Shown in pieces: positions 7,788 through 15,427 of a DNA stretch of 34,717 nucleotides. The stretch's first letter is position 1; every line of letters begins with the position of its first letter. Both the position numbers and the translations under genes were made by a program. The notes beneath the pieces were generated by a model. That model had not been told where the DNA came from. It saw only the letters and a program-made list of their open reading frames with translations, and did no database searches. The stretch comes from Leisingera sp. JC1 (GTDB lineage Bacteria > Pseudomonadota > Alphaproteobacteria > Rhodobacterales > Rhodobacteraceae). The stretch is from contig NZ_LYUZ01000147.1 of NCBI RefSeq assembly GCF_001679925.1, positions 77,024-111,740 on the forward strand, read 5' to 3'.

Positions 7788-8765
7788 ATGAAATTCACCG
7801 TCACCCGCGGCCTGGTTGCCGCTGCCGCCCTGTCGCTGTACGCCTTTGCGGCCCAGGCACAGGAAAACCCCGAATGCATCGCCCCGGCCAACCCTGGCGG
7901 CGGCTGGGACTTCACCTGCCGCCAGGTGGGCAAGTCGCTGCAGGATCTGGGACTGATCGACAAGACCATGCAGGTTGTGAACCTGGCTGGCGGCGGCGGC
8001 GGCGTGGCCTTTGCCGAGGTGGTCAACAAGCGCACGGATGACAACAGCCTGATTGTTGCGGCCTCCAGCGCTACAGCGACACGCTTGGCACAGGGCGCTT
8101 ATCCGGGCAACAGCATGGACCAGGTGCGCTGGCTGGCTTCCATCGGCGCAGATTACGGCGTGATCGCGGTTGCGGCTGACAGCGGCATCGAAACCCTGCC
8201 GCAGCTTTTGGACACCATCAAAGCTGATCCGTCCTCGGTGTCCGTTGCGGGCGGCTCTGCGGTTGGCGGCTGGGACCACCTGAAGGTTCTGATCGCGGCA
8301 AGCGCCTATGGCATCAAAGACGTGCGCAGCGTCAAGTACATCGCCTTTGATGGTGGCGGCGAAGCTGTGACCCAGTTGCTGGCAGGTTCTGTGCAGGCCT
8401 TCACCGGCGACATCTCCGAGGCCAAGGGGTTTGTGGATTCCGGTGACATCAAGGTGATTGCAGTGCTGTCGCCGGAACGCCTGCCAGGCGAATTCGCTGA
8501 CTTCCCGACTGCCAAGGAACAGGGTGTTGATGCCATCGGCGCCAACTGGCGCGGCTTCTATGCGCCGGGCGGCATGTCGGACGAGGCCTATGACGCATGG
8601 GTATCCAAGATCGGCGAACTCTACGCCTCCGGCGAGTGGAAAGAGGTGATGGCCGCCAACGGCCTGGCACCGCTGGACCTGCAGGGCGCCGCGTTCCAGG
8701 AATTCGTGGCCGGCTCGGTCGCGCAGATCCAGTCGATTTCCAAGGAAATCGGCATCATCAAGTAA
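7788..8765 (+). CDS. tctC: TTT transporter periplasmic binding protein TctC (system 1)
   Basis: A protein of 325 residues of the TctC/Bug family, the high-affinity periplasmic receptor of a tripartite tricarboxylate transporter. Signal peptide 1-24 (cleavage AQA-QE). Mature features include APANPGGGWDFTCRQVGKSL, where the PGGGWD loop contacts a substrate carboxylate in Bug proteins; NLAGGGGGVAFAEVV near 65-80; the VAGGSAVGGWDHLK segment; and a C-terminal helix typical of the family. The start at 7788 has GAGGAGGA 5 bases upstream (7776-7783); an in-frame ATG at 7752 precedes the signal peptide and is rejected. It is the first gene of tctCBA and divergent from its presumed two-component regulator. 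Bug proteins bind di- or tricarboxylates and other acids; this substrate is unknown. Confidence 0.92.
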   Translation: MKFTVTRGLVAAAALSLYAFAAQAQENPECIAPANPGGGWDFTCRQVGKSLQDLGLIDKTMQVVNLAGGGGGVAFAEVVNKRTDDNSLIVAASSATATRLAQGAYPGNSMDQVRWLASIGADYGVIAVAADSGIETLPQLLDTIKADPSSVSVAGGSAVGGWDHLKVLIAASAYGIKDVRSVKYIAFDGGGEAVTQLLAGSVQAFTGDISEAKGFVDSGDIKVIAVLSPERLPGEFADFPTAKEQGVDAIGANWRGFYAPGGMSDEAYDAWVSKIGELYASGEWKEVMAANGLAPLDLQGAAFQEFVAGSVAQIQSISKEIGIIK

Positions 8766-8771
8766 CCTGCA

Positions 8772-8785
8772 CGGGGCCAGCCCCG
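8772..8785 (+). other. Intercistronic hairpin after tctC
   Basis: CGGGG (8772-8776) and CCCCG (8781-8785) form a 5-base-pair GC stem with a 4-base loop, seven bases after the tctC stop and without a T-tract. Such hairpins between binding-protein and membrane genes commonly protect the upstream mRNA end. Role inferred. Confidence 0.4.
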
Positions 8786-8858
8786 GAGGAGGCCGCGCAA
8801 TCCTGCGGTCCCCTCTGCGGGCGGCGGCCCCGCCTGAATACCCGAACTGGAGACCGCT

Positions 8859-9290
8859 ATGAGCGATCGTATCTTCGGGGTTTTCGGCATGATCCTTGCC
8901 GTCGGCTATTTCTTTGCCGCGCTTGCGATCGAGGAAAGCTTTCTCTCCGATGCCGTCGGCCCCAAGGCCTTTCCCCTGATCATTGCCGCCATCCTCGCCC
9001 TGTCGGGCGCCGTGATCGCGCTGCGCCCGGATCCCGAACCGCACTGGCCTGCCTTGGGCCGGCTGGCCGAAGTGGCAGCCGCTGTGGTGGTGCTGATCCT
9101 GTACGCCGAAATGCTGCCCGTCGCGGGCTTTGTCATCGCCACCGCCTTTGCCGCCGCCTATCTTGCGTGGCGCCTCGGCTCGGGGCCGCTGGAGACAGTG
9201 GCCGTGGGGGCGGGCACTTCTATCGGCATCTATGTGACCTTTCACCTGACCCTCGGCCTGTCGCTGGCCAAGGGTCCGCTTGGCTTCTGA
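8859..9290 (+). CDS. tctB: TTT transporter small membrane subunit TctB (system 1)
   Basis: A protein of 143 residues with four hydrophobic segments (about 5-24, 38-54, 69-90, 92-108 plus a C-terminal hydrophobic stretch near 115-135), the size and topology of the poorly conserved TctB subunit of tripartite tricarboxylate transporters. The AVGPKAFPLIIAAILALSG segment near 32-50 is the usual TctB signature. CTGGAGA lies upstream of the ATG. It is placed between tctC (93-base gap holding hairpins) and tctA (12-base gap with GAGGAGGG). It acts in the inner membrane together with TctA; its exact role in transport is not settled for the family. Confidence 0.88.
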   Translation: MSDRIFGVFGMILAVGYFFAALAIEESFLSDAVGPKAFPLIIAAILALSGAVIALRPDPEPHWPALGRLAEVAAAVVVLILYAEMLPVAGFVIATAFAAAYLAWRLGSGPLETVAVGAGTSIGIYVTFHLTLGLSLAKGPLGF

Positions 9291-9302
9291 GGAGGGCGCA
9301 GC

Positions 9303-10841
9303 ATGGAGCTTCTCGCAAATCTTGGCGACGGCTTTGCCATTGCGCTCAGCTGGCAGAACATCGGTCTGGCGCTGCTGGGCTGCTTTCTGGGTACTATCAT
9401 GGGCGCCTTGCCGGGGCTGGGGCCGTCGAATGGCGTTGCCATATTGATTCCCCTGGCCTTTACCCTGGGGCTGGGGGCGACGCCGTCGCTGATCCTGCTG
9501 ACCAGCGTTTACTACGGTGCCATGTACGGAGGCCGCATCAGCTCGATCCTGCTGAACATACCAGGGGATGAGCCCGCCATGATGACCTGCCTGGACGGGC
9601 ATCCGATGGCCAAGAAGGGCCTCGCGGGCGAGGCGCTGTCGCTGTCGGGCATTGCGTCTTTTGTCGGTGCATTCCTGGCCACCTGGGGCCTGATCCTGCT
9701 GGCGCCGCAGCTGGTGAAGATCGCCCTTCTGTTCGGCCCGGCCGAATATTTCGCCCTGTTCGCGCTGGCCTTCATGACGCTGGGCGGCGTGTCCTCGACC
9801 AACCAGGCGAAATCGGCCTTTGCCGCGGCGCTGGGGTTGGGGCTGGCCACCATCGGCGTCGACACTCAGACCGGCGTGCCGCGGTTCACCTTTGGTGAGG
9901 TGCATTTGTATGACGGGCTGGATTTCCTGGTCGCCATCGTCGGCCTGTTTGCCCTGTCCGAGGTCTTCATCTTCCTGGAAACGCGTCATGGCGGATCCGA
10001 TGCCGCGGGGCGCAAGCTGACCATCGGCAAGCTTTATCCGCCGGTGTCGATGATCCGGCAGACTACTCCGACCATGCTGCGGACCTCGGTCCTGGGCTTC
10101 ATCGCCGGCGTGCTGCCCGGCGCCGGCGCCTCGCTGGGTTCGTTCATCTCCTATTCGATGGAAAAGAAGCTGGTCGACAAGAATGGCACCTTCGGCACCG
10201 GTGATCCGCGTGGTGTGGCAGCGCCTGAGGCCGGCAACAACGCCGCTGCTGGGGGCGCGCTGGTGCCAATGCTGGCGCTGGGCGTACCGGGATCGGGCAC
10301 AACCGCGGTGCTGCTGGCGGTTCTGCTGGCGCTGAACATAACACCCGGCCCGCTGCTGTTCAGCCAGAACCCGGATGTGGTCTGGGGCCTGATCGCGGCG
10401 CTGTTCATTGCCAACTTCATGCTGCTGGCGATGAACATCCCGATGGTTGGCCTCTTCACCCGCGTGCTGATGATCCCGTCGCGGATCCTGATGCCGATTG
10501 TGGCGATGGTCAGCTTTGTCGGTATCTACGGCATCTCGGGCAGCACCTTTGACCTGTTGGTGATGATCGGATTCGGTGTGATGGGCTGGGTGCTGCGCAA
10601 GCTGGACGTGCCGCTGGTGCCTATCATTCTGGGCACCCTGCTGGGCAATTCGATGGAGAACAACCTGCGACGCGCCGTGACCATCGACAACGGCAACTGG
10701 TGGACGCTGATTGACAGCCCGCTGTCCATCGCGCTGTGGGCGATTGCCATTATTGGTTTTGTACTGCCGCTGATCGTTGGTGCGCGTGTCAAAGCCAAGA
10801 TGCATCAGCGCCGCGACGAGGAGGGCGCAATCAGCGACTGA
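9303..10841 (+). CDS. tctA: TTT transporter large membrane subunit TctA (system 1)
   Basis: A protein of 512 residues with about 12 hydrophobic segments, matching the TctA permease. The family's duplicated glycine/proline motifs are both visible: GALPGLGPSNGVAILIP at 34-50 and AGVLPGAGASLGSFISY near 264-280. Other hallmarks are YYGAMYGGRISSILLNIPGDEPA near 69-91, the ASFVGAF stretch and the LALGVPGSGTTAVLL segment near 322-336. It forms the cation-coupled channel that takes substrate delivered by TctC. The start has GAGGAGGG 8 bases upstream. Last gene of the operon; a hairpin follows 10 bases after the stop. Confidence 0.94.
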   Translation: MELLANLGDGFAIALSWQNIGLALLGCFLGTIMGALPGLGPSNGVAILIPLAFTLGLGATPSLILLTSVYYGAMYGGRISSILLNIPGDEPAMMTCLDGHPMAKKGLAGEALSLSGIASFVGAFLATWGLILLAPQLVKIALLFGPAEYFALFALAFMTLGGVSSTNQAKSAFAAALGLGLATIGVDTQTGVPRFTFGEVHLYDGLDFLVAIVGLFALSEVFIFLETRHGGSDAAGRKLTIGKLYPPVSMIRQTTPTMLRTSVLGFIAGVLPGAGASLGSFISYSMEKKLVDKNGTFGTGDPRGVAAPEAGNNAAAGGALVPMLALGVPGSGTTAVLLAVLLALNITPGPLLFSQNPDVVWGLIAALFIANFMLLAMNIPMVGLFTRVLMIPSRILMPIVAMVSFVGIYGISGSTFDLLVMIGFGVMGWVLRKLDVPLVPIILGTLLGNSMENNLRRAVTIDNGNWWTLIDSPLSIALWAIAIIGFVLPLIVGARVKAKMHQRRDEEGAISD

Positions 10842-10851
10842 CCAAACGAAC

Positions 10852-10881
10852 AGCCATTCCAGAATCCCCTCTGGAATGGCT
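10852..10881 (+). terminator. Terminator-like hairpin after tctA
   Basis: A perfect 12-base inverted repeat (10852-10863 and 10870-10881; AGCCATTCCAGA and its complement) with a 6-base loop lies 10 bases after the tctA stop. The trailing tract (TCATTTGACTTTTC) is only moderately T-rich. It may also stop minus-strand transcription from the convergent ligase gene. Confidence 0.65.
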
Positions 10882-10972
10882 TCATTTGACTTTTCTCAAC
10901 GAATAATTGCCCTGTTCAGCCGTTGTTCAACGTGCCTGACCCCGGTAAGGCGGCGCTGCCGGAACGCGCAGT

Positions 10973-12481
10973 TTAGACAGGACGGGGGGCGTTGGATATC
11001 ACCGCCAGTATTTTGTTCCGCTGGATTTTTCCTGAGGGGCCTTTTGGCAGTTCGTTCAGGAAATGCACACCGTCGGGTGTTTTGAACTTCCCGAGCTGAG
11101 ACCGGCAAATATCGATCAGCTCCATTTCGGTCAGTTCAGAACCGTCGCGGATTTTCACCGCCGCCTCCACCGTCTCGCCGTAGCTGCTGCAGGGGCGTCC
11201 GAAGGCGGCTGCCTCAATCACGTCGGGATGGGAGTAAAGCGCCTCGTCGATCTCGCGCGGGGCGATGTTCTCGCCGCCCTTGATAATCAATTCCTTGAGC
11301 CGCCCGGTGACATAGACGTAGCCGTCGCTATCGATCCGGCCCAGATCGCCGGTACGCAGCCAGCCGTCCGGGGTGAAAGTTGCGGCCGTAGCTTCCGGGT
11401 TGTTCAGGTACTCCAGCATCACGTTAGGGCCGCGCACCGCCAACTCTCCCTCACTGCCATCACTGACGGGCTGCAGCCGGGCATCCAGGATCGTAACTTT
11501 GTTGCCAAAGGCGACACCAGGGGAGCCGATCTTGCGGATGCCGGGGGGCAGGGGGTTCGACAGGATCTGGGCCGCGGTTTCGGTCAGCCCCATAGTCTCG
11601 ATAATCGGAACTCCGAAACGGTCTTCAAACGCGCGCTGCACGTCTGGGGCCAGTGCCGATGAGGCGGAGCGACCAAAGCGCAGCCGCGCCCTGGTGCTGC
11701 CGACGGGGTCCAGATCCGAGTGCAGCAAATGAGAGATGATGGTGGGGACCACAGAAAACCAGGTGGCCTGCGACCAGCCGGCGTGGGCCCAGAAGCGGCT
11801 GGCGGAGAAACGCTCGCACATGGCCAGCGAGCCCCCGGAGATCAGCGTGCCCATCACCGTCACGCAAAGCCCGTTGATATGGTAGACCGGCAGCACGCAA
11901 AGGCCGCGGTCCTGCGGGGTCAGCTGATGTGCGACGGCAGTGGTCCAGCCGCCGGCCAGCAGGCTGGCGTGGGTGTGCACCACTCCTTTGGGGCGTCCGG
12001 TAGTGCCGGAGGTGTACATCAGCAGGGCGTGGTCCCCGGCAGAGACCGGGTGCAGCTCTGCCGGGGAACCACCAGTTGCCGCCACCTGGTCCAAAGGGGA
12101 GAAAAAGGGCAGGCTGGCGGTCTGCTCGAACAGCTCTGTCTGGCTGGGGTGCACAAAGGCAAAGCGGGCGCCGCTGTGCTGCAAGGCGTAGGACACCGCG
12201 CTGTTGCCCGCGACCAGGTTGATCATGGTGGCGCGGAAGCCGCCGTAGAGCACGCCGAACAGGCATTCCAGCGCGCCGCGCCCGTTGGGATGCAGGATGG
12301 CGATGCTTTCACCCTTGGTGATGCCTTGTGCGGTCAGGTAGCGGGCTATGGCGTCTGCGGTCCGGCGCAGCTCTGCCCAGCTGAGATCGGGGCCGCCGTC
12401 GGGAAAGACAAAGCCGGTCCCGCCCTCAGCCGCGCGTGTGTCCAGCCAGTCGCGGATGGTTCCCTTGGGCGGCTCCATCAT
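10973..12481 (-). CDS. sauT: Adenylate-forming acyl-CoA ligase, probable sulfoacetate-CoA ligase (SauT-like)
   Basis: A protein of 502 residues of the class I AMP-binding superfamily. Motifs: P-loop YTSGTTGRPKG (156-166), GLTETAAQ (298-305), RTGDLG with the ATP-ribose Asp379, GRLKELIIKGGENIAPREID (hinge and A8 motif, 393-412) and GPSGKIQR with catalytic Lys485. It joins a carboxylic acid to CoA via an acyl-adenylate. Its ATG overlaps the stop of the acylating aldehyde dehydrogenase gene (12478-12481), with GGAGG 7 bases upstream, so the enzymes are coupled. A ligase next to a SauS-like dehydrogenase and a carboxylate transporter matches sulfoacetate catabolism, where the ligase makes sulfoacetyl-CoA. 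Family membership is certain; the substrate is inferred from context. It could instead act on another short carboxylate. Confidence 0.75.
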   Translation of the reverse strand: MMEPPKGTIRDWLDTRAAEGGTGFVFPDGGPDLSWAELRRTADAIARYLTAQGITKGESIAILHPNGRGALECLFGVLYGGFRATMINLVAGNSAVSYALQHSGARFAFVHPSQTELFEQTASLPFFSPLDQVAATGGSPAELHPVSAGDHALLMYTSGTTGRPKGVVHTHASLLAGGWTTAVAHQLTPQDRGLCVLPVYHINGLCVTVMGTLISGGSLAMCERFSASRFWAHAGWSQATWFSVVPTIISHLLHSDLDPVGSTRARLRFGRSASSALAPDVQRAFEDRFGVPIIETMGLTETAAQILSNPLPPGIRKIGSPGVAFGNKVTILDARLQPVSDGSEGELAVRGPNVMLEYLNNPEATAATFTPDGWLRTGDLGRIDSDGYVYVTGRLKELIIKGGENIAPREIDEALYSHPDVIEAAAFGRPCSSYGETVEAAVKIRDGSELTEMELIDICRSQLGKFKTPDGVHFLNELPKGPSGKIQRNKILAVISNAPRPV

Positions 12482-13899
12482 TGGCCCGCCTCCGCCCAGT
12501 AGCTGGAAAAAATGTCTTCCAGTTCTGGTTCGCGAGCCGGAATTTCGCGCACGATCTTTGTGGTTTGCACGAAATGGCGCCAGTTGAGGTTGGTGTCGAT
12601 CGAATTTCCGCCCCAACTGCCGCAGCCCATCGACAGGGAGAACGGCATTCCGTTGGTGAAGGCGCCGCCGGTGGCGAAGGTATGGGCCTGGTTGACGATC
12701 ACCCGGCAGGCCGGCATTTCGCGGCCCAGTTCGACGGCGCGCTCATCCCTGGCGGTGTGAATGCCGATGGAATGGCCGGCGCCCTGGTGGGAGAGGATGC
12801 GGGCGGCGATGGCCTTGGCCTCTGTGTAGTCAGCGGCCCGGTAGACCGCGAGGATGCGGCTCAGCTTTTCCCCGCTCAGCGGGTGCTCCGGGCCGATGCC
12901 CTTGGTCTCAACCGCTAGAAACTTGGTACCTTCTGGGACCTTGCCCGCCATATCCAGCGCGGCCAGCATCCTGTCCGCGTCCTGGGCAATGACATTTCGG
13001 TTCAGATGGCCGCCGGGCCAGAGCCGGGCGATGATGCCATCTGCGTCGGCCTCCGGCACAAGCGCGCCGCCTTCGCGGGCCAGTGCGGCGATGAACTGGT
13101 CATAGATGGCATCCACCACCACCACCGCGTTTTCCGAGGAGCAAGAGGTGGCGTTGTCGAAACATTTGGAGGCGGCGATCTTGGCCGCCGCATCGGCCAG
13201 ATCGGCGGTTTCATCCACGATCACGGTCACATTGCCTGCCCCGACGGCCACGGCGGGGGTGCCGCAGGACTGGGCGCGGTGGACGTTGTTCTGGCTGCCG
13301 GTGCAGATCACCCGGTCGGCGGCCTCCATCAGCGCCTGGGTCTTGGCCTTGGAGCCGGGGGCCGGGATCATCTGCACCAGATCCGGGTTCAGCCCCAGTT
13401 TTGCGAATTCGGCGTGGATGTAGCTGAGCAGCAGTTCGCAGGAGGCAACGCCTTTGGGAGAGGGGGCGACGACGATAGCATTGCCGCCCTTCAGCGCGTT
13501 GATGATGTTGTTGGCAGGCGTTGCCGCGGGGTTGGTCGAGGGGACAACGGCGCCAATCACACCAATGGGGCGCATGATCTCGGTGATGCCGGTTTCCGGG
13601 TCGTCGCTGACGATGCCATGGGTCTGAACCTCCGAGATATCGCGCAGAAGGCCCAGCGTCTTGCGGTGGTTCTTGGTGATCTTGTCCGCCGCGTTGCCAA
13701 GCCCGGTGGTTTCCACCGCAAGCTCCGCCAAAGCGCGATTGCGGGCGGGCTCCATGATGGCCCATCCGGCCGCCAGGGCAGCCTTGTCGTACAGCGTCTG
13801 GCTTCCCTTGGCTTCGAAATCCTGTTGGGCGGTGCGGGCGCGCACCACGATCTGTTCCACCTCGGCTGTGCCGGAGGCGAGTGCGTCCTGAGCGTTCAT
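12478..13899 (-). CDS. sauS: CoA-acylating aldehyde dehydrogenase, probable sulfoacetaldehyde dehydrogenase (SauS-like)
   Basis: A protein of 473 residues of the acylating aldehyde dehydrogenase group (EutE/AdhE/SauS type). It has the Rossmann segment PIGVIGAVVPSTNPAATPANNI (111-132), ICTGSQNNV (198-206) where acylating members bind the nucleotide, and catalytic Cys253 in DNATSCSSENAVVV. The C-terminal GCGSWGGNSIDTNLNWRHF stretch is shared by SauS and related CoA-linked enzymes. In sulfoacetate degradation SauS reduces sulfoacetyl-CoA to sulfoacetaldehyde with NADPH; Xsc, which would use that product, is not in the window. The start is at 13899 with GAGGTAAG upstream. It lies 70 bases after tctC, with a hairpin between, and overlaps the ligase gene by 4 bases. 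Acylating chemistry is strongly supported; sulfoacetaldehyde is the best but unproven substrate. Confidence 0.78.
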   Translation of the reverse strand: MNAQDALASGTAEVEQIVVRARTAQQDFEAKGSQTLYDKAALAAGWAIMEPARNRALAELAVETTGLGNAADKITKNHRKTLGLLRDISEVQTHGIVSDDPETGITEIMRPIGVIGAVVPSTNPAATPANNIINALKGGNAIVVAPSPKGVASCELLLSYIHAEFAKLGLNPDLVQMIPAPGSKAKTQALMEAADRVICTGSQNNVHRAQSCGTPAVAVGAGNVTVIVDETADLADAAAKIAASKCFDNATSCSSENAVVVVDAIYDQFIAALAREGGALVPEADADGIIARLWPGGHLNRNVIAQDADRMLAALDMAGKVPEGTKFLAVETKGIGPEHPLSGEKLSRILAVYRAADYTEAKAIAARILSHQGAGHSIGIHTARDERAVELGREMPACRVIVNQAHTFATGGAFTNGMPFSLSMGCGSWGGNSIDTNLNWRHFVQTTKIVREIPAREPELEDIFSSYWAEAGQ

Positions 13900-13920
13900 G
13901 TCTTACCTCGATATCTTGGC

Positions 13921-13951
13921 CGGGACGCGCGCTGCGGCTGTGCGCGCCCCG
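13921..13951 (-). other. Intercistronic hairpin between tctC and sauS
   Basis: In the minus-strand RNA, bases 13921-13930 pair with 13942-13951 as a 10-pair GC stem that includes one U-G wobble and an 11-base loop. There is no U-tract, so mRNA stabilisation or partial attenuation after the binding-protein gene is more likely than full termination. Confidence 0.5.
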
Positions 13952-13969
13952 GAGGAGTTCCGGCTTGGA

Positions 13970-14929
13970 TCAAAGCCCGGCCAGAAGCTCTTTCAGTGTT
14001 TGTTCGCGGGCGGCCCACATTTCCTTGACCTCGTCACGGGACATGATGTGCATGGGCGAGCCACCGGCTGCCATTTTCTTGGCGACCCGGTCATTGGCGA
14101 ACATCTCAGGCACCGTTGCCGCCAGTTTTTCGATTACCTCTTGCGGGGTGTCCTTGGGCACCATCACGCCGCGGAAATTGACGGAGGAGTTGTCCACCTC
14201 CAGGCCCTGCTCCTGCATGGTGGGCACATCGGGCAGGAAGTCAGAGCGCTGCAGGTCGGCGACGCCCAGGATCTTGACGTTGCCCGCTTCCTGCGCGCGG
14301 TAAGCGTCGGACAGGTTGTTGATGCCGCCCATGACCTCACCGGCGATCACTGCCTTCATTGCCGCTGCGCCGCCGCCCTTGGTCGGGATATAGGCCATCT
14401 TCACGCCTGCAGCCTTTTCAATTTGAAGCGCAGCGATGTGGTGGCCAACGAACAGGCCCGCACCGGAGAAAGTCAGCTTGCCCGGGTTTTCCGTGGCATA
14501 GGCAACCACATCTGCCATCGAATTGAAGGGACTGTCGGCGGCGACCACAAAGACCGCCGGGTCAGCGCCCCAGTTGGCAATGGGTTCAAAGCTGTCTGCG
14601 GAATAGGACACGCCGCCCTTGATCGACTGCGCGATGAAGTGGGGCACATTGTAGGCCGCCAGGGTGTATCCGTCTGCATCGGCCTGGGTGGCAAACCAGT
14701 TCCAGCCGACACGGCCGCCAGCGCCAGGCTTGTTGATGATGGCGATGGGCATTCCCAGCGCATCCTCGTTACCCGCGGTCATGGTGACGATCCGGGCCTG
14801 GAAATCGGTTGCCCCTCCGGCCCCGTATGAGACCATCATCATGATCGGGCGTTCCGGGTAGTCCTCGGCCATGGCAGTACCTGCCAGGCCCGTCAGCGCG
14901 ATGGCCGCGCCTGCAATCAGTTTCCTCAT
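13970..14929 (-). CDS. tctC: TTT transporter periplasmic binding protein TctC (system 2)
   Basis: A protein of 319 residues of the TctC/Bug family. Signal peptide 1-21 (cleavage AMA-ED). The mature protein starts YPERPIMMMVSYGAGGATDFQARI, the canonical family opening with the ligand loop YGAGGATD; then NKPGAGGRVGWNWFATQ near 66-82, GAGLFVGHHIAALQIEK near 156-172, the IPTKGGGAAAMKAVIAGEV motif near 181-199, and FLPDVPTMQEQG. A strong GGAGGAGAAG site precedes the ATG. It is clearly different from the system 1 binding protein (7788-8765), so the two transporters are probably not recent duplicates. Operon context with a CoA ligase and acylating dehydrogenase suggests sulfoacetate or another small carboxylate as ligand. 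Confidence 0.92.
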   Translation of the reverse strand: MRKLIAGAAIALTGLAGTAMAEDYPERPIMMMVSYGAGGATDFQARIVTMTAGNEDALGMPIAIINKPGAGGRVGWNWFATQADADGYTLAAYNVPHFIAQSIKGGVSYSADSFEPIANWGADPAVFVVAADSPFNSMADVVAYATENPGKLTFSGAGLFVGHHIAALQIEKAAGVKMAYIPTKGGGAAAMKAVIAGEVMGGINNLSDAYRAQEAGNVKILGVADLQRSDFLPDVPTMQEQGLEVDNSSVNFRGVMVPKDTPQEVIEKLAATVPEMFANDRVAKKMAAGGSPMHIMSRDEVKEMWAAREQTLKELLAGL

Positions 14930-14971
14930 TTTCTTCTCCTCCTTAATGGGTTCGGACCGGTTTCTTGCCGG

Positions 14972-15427
14972 TCAGAACAAAATTTCGCGCGGCGTATAGA
15001 CGCTCAGCAGCTTGGCAAAGAGGCCGTACATCACCGCCACAAACACCGCGGTGATCAGCGCGCGCCGGACCCAGCTTTTGCCTTCGGAATGGGGCGCCGG
15101 GTCGTAGAGCGACAGCAGGATGAAAAAGCCGATGGCGGTGGCGGTATAGAACCCCAGCGCCTTGGCGGCCCAGAAGACATAGGCCAGCATCACCGCCAGC
15201 CCCGGCACCATGTTCAAAAACATCGTGCGGGACACGCCGGAGCCGACCTTGCTGAACCCCATGACGGCCTTGCCGAAGGTCCAGCCCGCCAGCACCGCAA
15301 ACACCGATGCGATAAGGCGCGGGAACAGGAAGGCTTCAGAAGGTTGCTGGGTGTAGCTGATCCAGGCGACCGAGATGCCCACTGCGAACACAAGGCCGGA
15401 GCCAAGAATGTGCTGAGACCGGTTCAT
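14972..15427 (-). CDS. tctB: TTT transporter small membrane subunit TctB (system 2)
   Basis: A protein of 151 residues with four hydrophobic segments (about 8-26, 33-50, 71-90, 91-107) and a further C-terminal one near 124-141. The SEAFLFPRLIASVFAVLAGW stretch (30-49) is the conserved part of TctB. Its start overlaps the tctA stop by 4 bases (15424-15427, ATGA). Inner-membrane partner of TctA; its sequence shares little with the TctB of system 1, as is usual in this family. Confidence 0.88.
   Translation of the reverse strand: MNRSQHILGSGLVFAVGISVAWISYTQQPSEAFLFPRLIASVFAVLAGWTFGKAVMGFSKVGSGVSRTMFLNMVPGLAVMLAYVFWAAKALGFYTATAIGFFILLSLYDPAPHSEGKSWVRRALITAVFVAVMYGLFAKLLSVYTPREILF

Noticed and set aside
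7680-10805. Minus-strand open frame of 1041 codons opposite tctC-tctB-tctA
   Set aside because: Its composition (rich in His, Arg, Gln, Gly) is typical of a GC-rich antisense shadow, and the plus strand encodes three clear TTT genes with ribosome sites.
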